Source: JAUNQW01 sp043424615
Lineage (GTDB): Bacteria; Bacillota; Bacilli; Lactobacillales; Carnobacteriaceae_A
Assembly: GCA_043424615.1 (NCBI GenBank)
Contig: JBHWOX010000057.1
Location: 1 to 64,000 of the forward strand
DNA: 64,000 nucleotides
Reading direction: 5' to 3'
The notes below the pieces were generated by a model. That model saw only the letters and a program-made list of their open reading frames with translations. It was not told where the DNA came from and made no database searches. The position numbers were made by a program, and so were the translations under genes. Below, one piece after another: positions 36,001-42,504 of the stretch (positions within the stretch are counted from its first letter, which is position 1; each line of letters opens with the position of its first letter).

Positions 36001-36654
36001 GTGGCGACAATGGTCAGACCAATAGGTATCAATCACTTTTAATTCAATTAATTTCGGTTGGCGATTTTGGCTTTTGAAATAGTCTTGACACAAGGTCAAA
36101 TCATCCACATCCATAGAAAAATTGCTACTAAAGGCTTGCAGCTCTTTTGCTGACATGTGGTTGAAGCCTTCTACCGCTTGCAATTCTTCTGTACTGGATT
36201 CAAGAAGTTCTGGCAAATCTTCATCAAAAGCTATTTCCACATGTTCTACCGGATTTATAAAGTAATTTTTATAGGCGGTAACTTGCTCTGCTGTCAGCCC
36301 ACTATAAACGATGACTTTAGATAAGTGAACAACGACTTCTTCAAAGCCTAAGAGATGGCGAATCATTTGCTGAACCATTTGCTCTTCTTCATTGTATTGG
36401 CCAGTCACTTGGCGGTAGCGGAAAGCCAAATCTTTTTCTTTAAGCTCCAAGTTAGGACTGAGCACTTGTTTAGCCGGGTCAAATAATTCTTCTTCAATGA
36501 CAGCCAAGTCAGCTTCAGATACATGCTCAAATTCATAAATACGGTAAACATCCACTTGGACGTCTTTGGGCCAAGCAAAAATGTCCCTTCCTTCTTGTCG
36601 ATGTTGGTGGGCTTCTACTGCAAAATCATCTAGCCTCTTGCTAACAATTTTCAT
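33004..36654 (-). CDS. purL: Large (single-chain) FGAM synthase PurL with a degenerate glutaminase domain
   Basis: Fourth step: FGAR to FGAM. This is the fused long form (1216 residues), as in proteobacteria, streptococci and clostridia, instead of PurS-PurQ-PurL. The PurS-like N-domain (about 1-150), the linker with TYWSDHCRHTTF (about 210-221) and the two ATP-binding halves with ETHNHPTEIEPFGGAST and IGGKDSMSGSFED are intact. In the C-terminal amidotransferase domain (about 970-1216) the nucleophile motif GxCNGxQ reads GSGSSLA: Gly1073 replaces Cys. The catalytic His is Pro1186 (SPFER for the usual GHxER); only Glu1188 of the triad remains. The domain is full length otherwise. It should need free ammonia or a separate glutaminase. 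Confidence 0.95.
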   Translation of the reverse strand: MKIVSKRLDDFAVEAHQHRQEGRDIFAWPKDVQVDVYRIYEFEHVSEADLAVIEEELFDPAKQVLSPNLELKEKDLAFRYRQVTGQYNEEEQMVQQMIRHLLGFEEVVVHLSKVIVYSGLTAEQVTAYKNYFINPVEHVEIAFDEDLPELLESSTEELQAVEGFNHMSAKELQAFSSNFSMDVDDLTLCQDYFKSQNRQPKLIELKVIDTYWSDHCRHTTFNTEIDQIDIEAGPYEELFKTALADYLEKRQQLKRDDRPISLMDLGTIQAKKLIADGTLANVEISAEVNACALEIKVDVDGDDEDWILYFKNETHNHPTEIEPFGGASTCVGGGVRDPLSGRSWVYQAMRISGAKNPNLALEDTHPEKLSQRTISKKALEGNSDYANQIGVTGGFAEEVYHPGFEAKRLELGALVSAAPKKNVVRLEPQAGDRVVLLGGRTGRDGLGAAVGSSQIQTDESLESAGAEVQKGAAAVERKITRLFRRTEATQLIKRCNDFGAGGVAVAVGELTDGLRIDLDQVPVKYPGMHGGEIALAESQERMAVVVDEKDLEAFLAYAEEEDVEATVIAQVTEDKEMTMTWQGDTIIQLHREFLDSNGAAKHARVELSQAQGKIDNGVANDEWTQETVSSYMTDLNRANQQAMAEQFDGSIGRATILNPYGGCRRRTQELGMVSKLPVGGGRTTTTSGMAYGYHPDLASFSPFHGGFYAVLESMSRLVALGFNYQDIRLTFQEYFESLQDDPKRWGKPFLALLGANQAMAGLDTASIGGKDSMSGSFEDIDVPPTLISFAVAQGHKDYLVSRAFKQAGSQLILLENPLTTDQVVDLSQQKDIFQRIHQLAQDQAILAASTVGYNGLLKEIIEMSWGNGLAVKVADDIIDRLAEAMMGSFLLEIPASSQPADLFAGLNYHLIGQVQEGALEIGPHAIDLDELYQTSSEVFASVFDRVDKKALDLGHHESFKKSFHTDEKGQQALVPVLYGTNGEYDMADALLEAGFEVRQLVIADSSHAAFEASIDCLIAHLKESQLLAFANGPVFGNEADEIGRAWEIILKRSDVKEAIHQHLDQKRLIMGSGSSLAALIRTGLIENGRITGQSSIRILSNPKGKFISDIVTAQVLSDASVYSQESVGQTYTAPITGAWGRIDLGEQADELLAQGQVISRFKSYHSEENIDALASPDGLVFGSLSPFERNRSDLYRNVTHCQPSPFIQKAYDYFNQ

Positions 36655-36665
36655 TCCATTCCTCC

Positions 36666-37349
36666 TTAAGCTTGGAAGTAGTTGACGAGCTCTAAAGGTT
36701 CAATATAATTTCCGTCGGCATCATAGACCCGCATGTTCCCGCCAGAAACTTCGTCGATTAAGACGATTTCATCCTGACCCTCAAGCCGGCCAAATTCTAA
36801 CTTAAGGTCGTACAATTCTAAACCTTTATCTTTTAAATCTGCTTTAATCAGATCAGAAATGTCTTGAGTCAGTGTTTTTAAATTTTCATACTCTCCCTCA
36901 GCCAAGATATTTAACTGCTCTAAAGCATCTTGGGTAATGAGTGGATCTTGACGTTCATCGTCTTTAAGGGTGAATTCAACATATCGGTCCAAGTCCTGGC
37001 CACTTTCTGCATAAGCGCCATAACGACGGATAAAACTCCCGACCGCCTTATAACGGCAAATCACTTCTAAGCCCTGTCCAAATACTTCAGCCGGTTTGAT
37101 TTTCATAGTCGCTGCCTCTACATCAGAAGAAATATAGTGGGTAGGGATCCCCTGCTCTTCAAATAATTCAAAGAAATAGGAAGATAAAATAACATTGGAG
37201 CGACCGGAGCCTTCAATAGTCGTTCCTACTTGATTTTCGCCAGGATCAAATTTTCCATCTTTACCTGTCACATCATCCTTGAATTGAAAGTAATAGTCGC
37301 CTTGGTCATTTTTTAATAAGTTTTTTGTTTTTCCTTCGTAAATCAACAT
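36666..37349 (-). CDS. purC: SAICAR synthetase, clostridial subtype
   Basis: Joins aspartate to CAIR. The 227 residues start LIYEGKTKNLL (about 2-12), followed by FKDDVTGKDG (23-32), the EVICRYKAVGSFIRRYG segment and LKLEFGR...DEVSGGNMRVYD near the C-terminus. The DDVTG, YKAVGSFIRRYG and SGGNMR forms match the clostridial subtype that I recall, rather than the streptococcal DQATAFNG/SPDNCRLWD form. First gene of purC-purL-purE-purF-purM-purN-purD. AAGGGGAG precedes the ATG. Confidence 0.95.
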   Translation of the reverse strand: MLIYEGKTKNLLKNDQGDYYFQFKDDVTGKDGKFDPGENQVGTTIEGSGRSNVILSSYFFELFEEQGIPTHYISSDVEAATMKIKPAEVFGQGLEVICRYKAVGSFIRRYGAYAESGQDLDRYVEFTLKDDERQDPLITQDALEQLNILAEGEYENLKTLTQDISDLIKADLKDKGLELYDLKLEFGRLEGQDEIVLIDEVSGGNMRVYDADGNYIEPLELVNYFQA

Positions 37350-37390
37350 CTGAATCTCCCCTTTTTTGAATGCGTGTTTTTTACACCATC

Positions 37391-37419
37391 ATCATACTAT
37401 CGCCTCTCATCATTTTCAA
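37391..37419 (-). promoter_or_regulatory. Promoter of the pur operon
   Basis: On the minus strand TTGAAA (37414-37419), 17 bases, TATGAT (37391-37396), about 42 bases upstream of purC. PurBox-like sites lie immediately upstream of the -35 box. Confidence 0.75.
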
Positions 37420-37423
37420 TAGA

Positions 37424-37470
37424 AAACCCGAATTATTTTTAAATATTTTTTATTAAACGTTCGTGTTTTG
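37424..37470. promoter_or_regulatory. Pair of inverted PurBox-like sites (putative PurR operator)
   Basis: One arm is AAACCCGAATTAT (11 of 13 positions of AWWWCCGAACWWT, plus strand). The opposite arm, read on the minus strand, is AAACACGAACGTT (10 of 13). The CGAA and TTCG cores are 27 bases apart, close to the spacing of PurR site pairs in Bacillus. The sites lie upstream of the pur -35 box, compatible with either activation (as in Lactococcus) or repression. No guanine riboswitch is seen. Confidence 0.5.
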
Positions 37471-37504
37471 CTTATTTCCACCTATATATTAATGTCTTTA
37501 TCTG

Positions 37505-37513
37505 TGTTATAAT
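37505..37513 (+). promoter_or_regulatory. Extended -10 promoter of plsC
   Basis: TGTTATAAT (TGn plus TATAAT) about 55 bases before plsC. No good -35 box is visible at the right distance. Confidence 0.6.
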
Positions 37514-37565
37514 CGCCATAATCGGATATTAACTTATAAAGTAAAAGAAAAGAGGCAAAGCCTTC

Positions 37566-38141
37566 ATGTATACCTTTCTTGTCTATGCATTAAAATTTTT
37601 ATTGTTTATTTTCAATGGGCCCTTACATAGTTATGGTAAAAACCATCTGCCTGAAGAAAATTATGTGCTCGTAGCTCCCCACCGCTCCTTTATTGATCCC
37701 ATTGCTATCGCTATTGCGGGTTATCCTGACCAGTACATCTTCATGGTGAAAGAAGAGCTCATGGATAATAAAATTTTAGCCTTTCTTATTAAAAAACTTG
37801 ATTTTGTCCCGGTTAACCGCAAAAACCCTGGACCCTCTGCTATAAAAAAACCCATCCGCTATTTGAAAGCTGGCGAAAAATCCTTCATGCTTTTTCCAAC
37901 TGGCTCGCGTTATTCCACCGATATGAAAGATGGGGCCACCACCATCGCCCGCATGAGTAAAAAATCAATCGTGCCCTGCGTATATGTCGGCCCTCTAACT
38001 CTAAAAGACATTTTTAAACGGCAAAAAATGAAAGTCGGCTTTGGTCCTGCTATCACGCTCGATAAAGGGAAAGACTACGATTATAACCAAGCCATGGTCC
38101 AAGCCTTTGAAGACATAGAAAAACAACTTCTAAACAAATAA
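37566..38141 (+). CDS. plsC: 1-acyl-sn-glycerol-3-phosphate acyltransferase
   Basis: Adds the second acyl chain to make phosphatidate, the substrate of CdsA. The 191 residues have an N-terminal hydrophobic segment, the HX4D catalytic motif HRSFID (39-44) and the substrate motif FPTGSR (about 118-123), the streptococcal-type version of FPEGTR. AGAGG lies ten bases before the ATG. Transcribed divergently from the pur operon and followed by a bidirectional terminator. Confidence 0.93.
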   Translation: MYTFLVYALKFLLFIFNGPLHSYGKNHLPEENYVLVAPHRSFIDPIAIAIAGYPDQYIFMVKEELMDNKILAFLIKKLDFVPVNRKNPGPSAIKKPIRYLKAGEKSFMLFPTGSRYSTDMKDGATTIARMSKKSIVPCVYVGPLTLKDIFKRQKMKVGFGPAITLDKGKDYDYNQAMVQAFEDIEKQLLNK

Positions 38142-38193
38142 AAAAGGGTGTTGGCCAGCTAGAATAACTTCTGCTGACCAACACCCTTTTTTT
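38141..38193. terminator. Bidirectional terminator between plsC and yneF
   Basis: A long stem: GGGTGTTGG with CCAACACCC, extended by an inner CAGC/GCTG. A-runs and T-runs flank it on both sides, so it can stop both convergent transcripts. Confidence 0.9.
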
Positions 38194-38198
38194 AAAGA

Positions 38199-38426
38199 TT
38201 ATTTTTTCTTTTTATTTTGTTTTTGCATCATTTTAGTCATTTGACGCAAGCGAGCTTCTGATGGTTTTTGTCCCATCTGACCCATCATCGTTCTTAAAAA
38301 GTTTTCATCAATGGGAGGGTTTTTCATTAAATAATCTTCCATGTATTTTTTAGCTATGAAAAAGCCAAGTAAAACCCCACCAATTAAAGCAATAATAATT
38401 AAAATAATCGCTAACCAAATATTCAT
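38199..38426 (-). CDS. yneF: YneF-like UPF0154 membrane protein
   Basis: A 75-residue protein with one N-terminal membrane helix (IWLAIILIIIALIGGVLLGFF in part), the conserved FIAKKYMEDYLMKNPPIDENFLRTMM region (27-52, read in pieces) and a basic C-terminal tail. This matches UPF0154 (YneF). I start at the ATG behind AAAGGAG with seven bases spacing; an overlapping GTG one codon earlier is possible. Function unknown. Beside ynzC and lexA, as in Bacillus. Confidence 0.9.
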   Translation of the reverse strand: MNIWLAIILIIIALIGGVLLGFFIAKKYMEDYLMKNPPIDENFLRTMMGQMGQKPSEARLRQMTKMMQKQNKKKK

Positions 38427-38438
38427 CACAAAACTCCT

Positions 38439-38690
38439 TTAATCTTCTTTATGTCGTTGGTGTAATCCTTTTTCTTTTTGAACTTGCTTCAACTTATCCG
38501 GGGTGATGTCATTCCCCTCCTGGTCTACGACCTTCATTCCTTCAATATGGGTTTTAAACCCTGAACGAAAGGCTTTGAGATAAGTTTGATGCAAGTCTTT
38601 TCTTTCTTTTTCTTCTTCCTCTGTTAAGCCTTGATCTTTTTTCTTAGCCGCCAGTTCATTAATGCGGCCGAGTAAATCTTCGTGTAACAT
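38439..38690 (-). CDS. ynzC: DUF896 protein, YnzC-like
   Basis: An 83-residue charged helical protein with the DUF896 core RINELAAKKKDQGLTEEE (about 8-25) and KAFRSGFKTHIEG followed by VDQEGNDITPDKLKQ. The start is set by AGGGG seven bases before the ATG of MLHEDLLG; the frame extends further upstream without a better site. In Bacillus ynzC belongs to the LexA-controlled yneA region; here it is divergent from lexA with its own promoter. Function unknown. Confidence 0.9.
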   Translation of the reverse strand: MLHEDLLGRINELAAKKKDQGLTEEEEKERKDLHQTYLKAFRSGFKTHIEGMKVVDQEGNDITPDKLKQVQKEKGLHQRHKED

Positions 38691-38724
38691 GTCTTGTCCC
38701 CTCATTTCTCTCATTAACATGTTT

Positions 38725-38753
38725 ATATTACAATAGTCTGCCATTTCTTTCAA
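38725..38753 (-). promoter_or_regulatory. Promoter of ynzC-yneF
   Basis: On the minus strand TTGAAA (38748-38753), 17 bases, TAATAT (38725-38730). The SOS boxes of lexA start 19 bases further upstream and could also influence this promoter. Confidence 0.65.
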
Positions 38754-38771
38754 TAATAATAGCTAGAAAAG

Positions 38772-38811
38772 CGAACGTTTGTTTGACGACCGTACATACG
38801 TTTGGTACAAT
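38772..38811 (+). promoter_or_regulatory. lexA promoter with two SOS boxes
   Basis: CGAACGTTTGTTTG (38772-38785, one mismatch to CGAAC-N4-GTTCG) overlaps the -35 TTGACG (38783-38788). CGTACATACGTTTG (38791-38804, two mismatches) fills the spacer before the -10 TACAAT (38806-38811); the promoter spacer is 17 bases. This is the layout expected for LexA autorepression. Confidence 0.8.
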
Positions 38812-38841
38812 CAAGAAAAGGAAAGAAAGGTGCTTAAAAAA

Positions 38842-39471
38842 ATGTCTAAAAAACTTTCAGACCGGCAAAAACAGATATTAGAATTTATCCACCATGAGGT
38901 CACTGACAAGGGCTATCCCCCAACAGTGAGAGAAATTGGAGAAGGGGTTCATCTTTCGTCGACCTCGACCGTCCATGGCCACCTCTCTAAATTAGAAAAA
39001 CAAGGCTATATTTATAAAGACCCCAGTAAACCTCGAGCCATTGAAGTGACTCATAAAGGCTTAGAGCTTTTAGAACTTCCCTTATATGAAGATAAAATCC
39101 CCATGGTCGGGGTGGTAACGGCTGGTAATCCTATCACAGCCATTGAAGATACGACAGACTTTTTCCCCATGCCTGATGACTTAGTTCATACTAGCGAAAG
39201 CCTCTTTATGTTGACTATTCGGGGAGAGAGTATGATTAATGCGGGTATCTTAGATGGAGATCAAGTTATCGTCCGCCAGCAATCCACCGCTAAAAACGGA
39301 GAAATTGTAATTGCCATGACTGAAAACGATGAAGCCACTTGCAAGCGCTTCTACAAAGATGATAAGCACATTCGTTTAGTCGCTGAAAATGATAATATGG
39401 ACCCTATTATTTTAGACCAAGCGACCATTTTAGGGAAGGTCGTCGGCCTGTACCGCAAAGATATTTATTAA
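38842..39471 (+). CDS. lexA: LexA, SOS response repressor
   Basis: Self-cleaving repressor of DNA damage genes. The 209 residues have the N-terminal winged helix (LSDRQKQILEFI 5-16, VREIGEGVHLSSTSTVHGHL about 29-48), the cleavage site Ala94-Gly95, catalytic Ser130 (GESM) and Lys168. I start at MSKKLSDRQ with GAAAGG eleven bases upstream; a longer frame reaches back over the promoter and is not credible. Divergent from ynzC. Another LexA target in the window is the polymerase operon at 54.9 kb. Confidence 0.97.
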   Translation: MSKKLSDRQKQILEFIHHEVTDKGYPPTVREIGEGVHLSSTSTVHGHLSKLEKQGYIYKDPSKPRAIEVTHKGLELLELPLYEDKIPMVGVVTAGNPITAIEDTTDFFPMPDDLVHTSESLFMLTIRGESMINAGILDGDQVIVRQQSTAKNGEIVIAMTENDEATCKRFYKDDKHIRLVAENDNMDPIILDQATILGKVVGLYRKDIY

Positions 39472-39488
39472 AAGGACCAAGACCACTG

Positions 39489-39525
39489 AAAAACAGCAGT
39501 TGCATTGAAAGCAACTGCTGTTTTT
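39489..39525. terminator. Bidirectional terminator between lexA and apt
   Basis: The stem AAAAACAGCAGTTGC/GCAACTGCTGTTTTT carries T runs on both strands and ends lexA and the recJ-apt transcript. The 90 bases from here to the apt stop hold nothing I can identify. Confidence 0.88.
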
Positions 39526-39616
39526 ATCACTCTAAATTCAATTCTTTGAATACACATTCATCAATGAGAGTTTAGTTGAATGGTTGAAGGACTTTCTTAC
39601 TGAAAAAATCACGTCC

Positions 39617-40132
39617 TTAATCGAATTGCATCAGAGAGAAGATATCATAATCCTTAATTTTGTCTCGTCCATTAAGGCCTAAAAGCTCAATCAGAAAAGC
39701 AGTTCCAACCACTTTTCCACCCAATTCTTCAATTAATTGAGTCGTTGCCTGGACGGTCCCTCCAGTCGCTAGTAGGTCATCCACAATGACGACTTTCTGA
39801 CCAGCTTGGATGGCATCGGCATGTATTTCTAAAACATCCTCGCCATATTCTAAACCGTAATCAATTGAGCGGGTTTCGCGAGGTAATTTACCGGCTTTTC
39901 GGGCGGGAATGAAACCAACTCCCAACTCAACAGCGACTGGACAGCCGATAATAAAGCCACGAGCTTCAGGACCACAGATTAAGTCTGCCCCTTTGGCTTT
40001 GGCATATTCAGCAATCTGACAAGTGGCATAATGAAAAGCATCGCCATCTGCCATTAAAGGGGTAATATCTCTAAAGATGACCCCTTCTTCCGGATAATCC
40101 TCAATACTTTCAATATAGTTATATAAATCCAT
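39617..40132 (-). CDS. apt: Adenine phosphoribosyltransferase
   Basis: Salvages adenine to AMP using PRPP. The 171 residues show EGVIFRDITPLMADG (about 16-30), GPEARGFI (about 60-67), LPRETRSIDYGLEYG and the PRPP loop VVIVDDLLATGGT (about 119-131). GAGGAG precedes the ATG. It lies two bases after recJ, a classic Lactobacillales pair. Relevant to the unusual purine operon: it gives the cell a salvage route. Confidence 0.97.
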   Translation of the reverse strand: MDLYNYIESIEDYPEEGVIFRDITPLMADGDAFHYATCQIAEYAKAKGADLICGPEARGFIIGCPVAVELGVGFIPARKAGKLPRETRSIDYGLEYGEDVLEIHADAIQAGQKVVIVDDLLATGGTVQATTQLIEELGGKVVGTAFLIELLGLNGRDKIKDYDIFSLMQFD

Positions 40133-40134
40133 TG

Positions 40135-42435
40135 TCACTCTCCTCGAGACCATGACTGTAAGCAGTCTATCATTTCAGCAGCTGAGCTATAGAGTAAGAT
40201 TTCCTCCATCTGCAATTGGCTTTTTCTATTCAAATAGCTTTGCGTTTGAGTTAAATCTGCTTGCTCAATTTTATCATTTTTTATAATCATACCACCATCA
40301 AGTTTAACATAATTGACCTCAATAAACACAAATATGATGTGATTCAATAAATTTAAGGGCAAGTCAAGATAGTCCGCTAAAGTTTGGCGGTGTTTTTCAT
40401 AATTGATGTCCTCATGAGAAAAAATATATTTAAAAACCTTAGCAAAATCTTCTCTCTTAGCTAAACCTTCCAAATAAACATTTTCCATTGAATAAAAGAT
40501 AGCAGTGATTTTATCAAACTGCTGACGGGCTAAAACATTTTGTAAAGGCTGAGCCTGCACGGGAATATCCACTAAAGTCAGTTCAGATTCTTTAATGTCT
40601 GGCTCTTGACCAGCTTCTATTAGGTAAAAATGATCCGGTTCATCATATTTTTTAAACATATAACGGAAAAAATTCGGATGGAAAAAGGCAAAGGCTTGGT
40701 CAGTATCCGCCAAATCCAATTCAGGAAGGCGGCTCGTACGCTTGTCTAAGACTTGCAAGCCACGAGGGCGCATGTCTTCCACTAGACATTGTAATTTTTT
40801 TTGGCCATTCCACTCATTTATATCTAATTGAGCTAAAACATCCAGCCGCGCTTGGTCGCCTAAATCACTTAGCTTGTCTGCCATTGAAAAAGCTATGGCA
40901 TCCGTTTTTTGCCCCTCTTCCACCATCAAAAACTTCAGATGGCTCTTATCACTTCCAATGCGGCGCATATCTTGGGTTTGAACATTCTCAAATAAGAACT
41001 TAGGAGGCTGAAAGCCTTCACCAAAAGGCTGAAGCTGATTTATCTCTTCAATCAAGTCCATACTGACTTCTGCCAGCTGAGCTTTTAAGTCCACTGTCAC
41101 TTCCATTTGCAGGTCTTCTTTTTGATAGTGCTCTTCTATATATACAGATAAAGCATGTCTAAGGTCATTCAAACGCTCGGCTTTTAAAGTGAGACCCGCA
41201 GCCATGTGGTGGCCACCAAAACTTTCAAAATAAGACTGGCAGGATTGAAGGGCTTGGAACAAGTTAAAGGCTCCGACACTCCGTCCACTCCCCTTCAATT
41301 TTTGGGTTTCTTCATCCAAACTTAAAATAATAGTAGGCTGGCCAGTCTCCTCGACCACCCGGCTGGCGACAATACCTATGACCCCTTCATGCCAATTTTT
41401 TCCTGCAATGACTTGTATCTTAGCAGTGGGATCAATGTTTTCCTTAGCCTGCTGAAAAATATCGTCCGTAATTGTTTTTCTTTCTTGGTTCATGTCTTCA
41501 ATCGTTTGTGCCAGTTCATCGGCTTGACGAGAATCCATAGCCATTAAAAGCTCGACAGCCAGACTCGCTTCCCCCATCCGCCCGGCTGCATTTAATCTCG
41601 GACCAATACGAAAACCAATCGTTGTTTCATCAATATCTTGAGGGGATGTTCCAGCCTGCTGGAGAAGGGCTAACAATCCTAGACGCTGGCTTTGTGTTAA
41701 GTGAGCCAAACCTGCTTTGACCAAATAATAATTTTCTCCGGTCATCTCGACTAAATCTGCCACTGTCCCTATAGCAACCAAGTCTAAATATTCCTGTGGA
41801 AAGTCTCCCAAAAGGGCATGGGCCAATTTAAAAGCCACCCCAACCCCTGCCAAATCTGGAAAAGGATAGGTCCCTTGTGGATGGCGGGGGTGGATAATGG
41901 CGTAGGCTGGGGGAAGAGTCTCCCCTAATTCGTGGTGGTCTGTCACAATGACATCCACTCCCTGATCTTGAGCCAGGGCAATGGATTCATGTCCTTGGAT
42001 TCCATTATCACAACTTAAAATCAGCTGGGTCCCATTATCTATTAAAAGCTGAAAGGCTTGGGGGTTAGGCCCATAGCCTTCCTCAAAACGATTAGGAATA
42101 TAAAAGTCAACATCTGCTCCCAAGCTAGCCAAGCTTTCAACTAACAAGGTCGTTGAAGTTACTCCATCGGCATCATAATCCCCATAGACCGTAATTTTTT
42201 CACCAGACATCAAGGCTTGGCTCAAACGATCGACAGCCTTTTCCATGTCAGCCATTAAAAAGGGAGAGTGAAAGTCTTCCAGGCTAGGTTCAATCATATG
42301 TTTTAATTGCTCAACTCTGTCAATCCCTCTCTGCAGACACAGGGCAGCAAAGAGGGGCTGGCAGTTCAATTCTTTAGCCAAAGCCTCAATCTCTTGCTGG
42401 GGGGGTTGTTCTAAAAGCTGCCATTTTTTCTCCAC
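40135..42435 (-). CDS. recJ: Single-stranded-DNA-specific exonuclease RecJ
   Basis: 5'-to-3' exonuclease of RecF-type repair. The DHH domain shows VYGDYDADGVTSTT (about 70-83) and VTDHHELG; the DHHA1 domain shows GGHHMAAG. A C-terminal extension typical of Firmicutes RecJ follows, giving 766 residues. I start at a GTG because AAGGCGG lies six bases upstream of it; the ATG two codons earlier directly abuts the binding site, and a still longer frame would translate the upstream terminator. No promoter is visible between that terminator and the start. Confidence 0.94.
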   Translation of the reverse strand: MEKKWQLLEQPPQQEIEALAKELNCQPLFAALCLQRGIDRVEQLKHMIEPSLEDFHSPFLMADMEKAVDRLSQALMSGEKITVYGDYDADGVTSTTLLVESLASLGADVDFYIPNRFEEGYGPNPQAFQLLIDNGTQLILSCDNGIQGHESIALAQDQGVDVIVTDHHELGETLPPAYAIIHPRHPQGTYPFPDLAGVGVAFKLAHALLGDFPQEYLDLVAIGTVADLVEMTGENYYLVKAGLAHLTQSQRLGLLALLQQAGTSPQDIDETTIGFRIGPRLNAAGRMGEASLAVELLMAMDSRQADELAQTIEDMNQERKTITDDIFQQAKENIDPTAKIQVIAGKNWHEGVIGIVASRVVEETGQPTIILSLDEETQKLKGSGRSVGAFNLFQALQSCQSYFESFGGHHMAAGLTLKAERLNDLRHALSVYIEEHYQKEDLQMEVTVDLKAQLAEVSMDLIEEINQLQPFGEGFQPPKFLFENVQTQDMRRIGSDKSHLKFLMVEEGQKTDAIAFSMADKLSDLGDQARLDVLAQLDINEWNGQKKLQCLVEDMRPRGLQVLDKRTSRLPELDLADTDQAFAFFHPNFFRYMFKKYDEPDHFYLIEAGQEPDIKESELTLVDIPVQAQPLQNVLARQQFDKITAIFYSMENVYLEGLAKREDFAKVFKYIFSHEDINYEKHRQTLADYLDLPLNLLNHIIFVFIEVNYVKLDGGMIIKNDKIEQADLTQTQSYLNRKSQLQMEEILLYSSAAEMIDCLQSWSRGE

Positions 42436-42456
42436 TTGCATCCGCCTTTCCGAAAT

Positions 42457-42486
42457 AAAAGAGGCTGTGACCCAGTCACAGTCCTC
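42457..42486 (-). terminator. Terminator between degV and recJ
   Basis: The stem GACTGTGAC/GTCACAGCC with flanking GAGG/CCTC pairs is followed on the minus strand by TTTTATTT. A member of the GCTGTGA hairpin family, about 20 bases before recJ. Confidence 0.78.
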
Positions 42487-42504
42487 CTTGTCCATTTCCT
42501 ATCT

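Noticed and set aside
37350..37565. Guanine or PreQ1-type riboswitch upstream of purC
   Set aside because: The leader between the promoter and purC is only about 35 bases, too short for an aptamer; the PurBox-like sites are a better explanation.
37566..38141. PlsC motif III change (FPTGSR instead of FPEGTR) as a sign of inactivity
   Set aside because: Streptococcal-type PlsC proteins show the same kind of motif (FPSGSR), so it is probably functional.
42436..42495. N-terminal extension of RecJ
   Set aside because: It would translate the degV terminator and has no ribosome binding site; the GTG at 42435 is correctly spaced from AAGGCGG.
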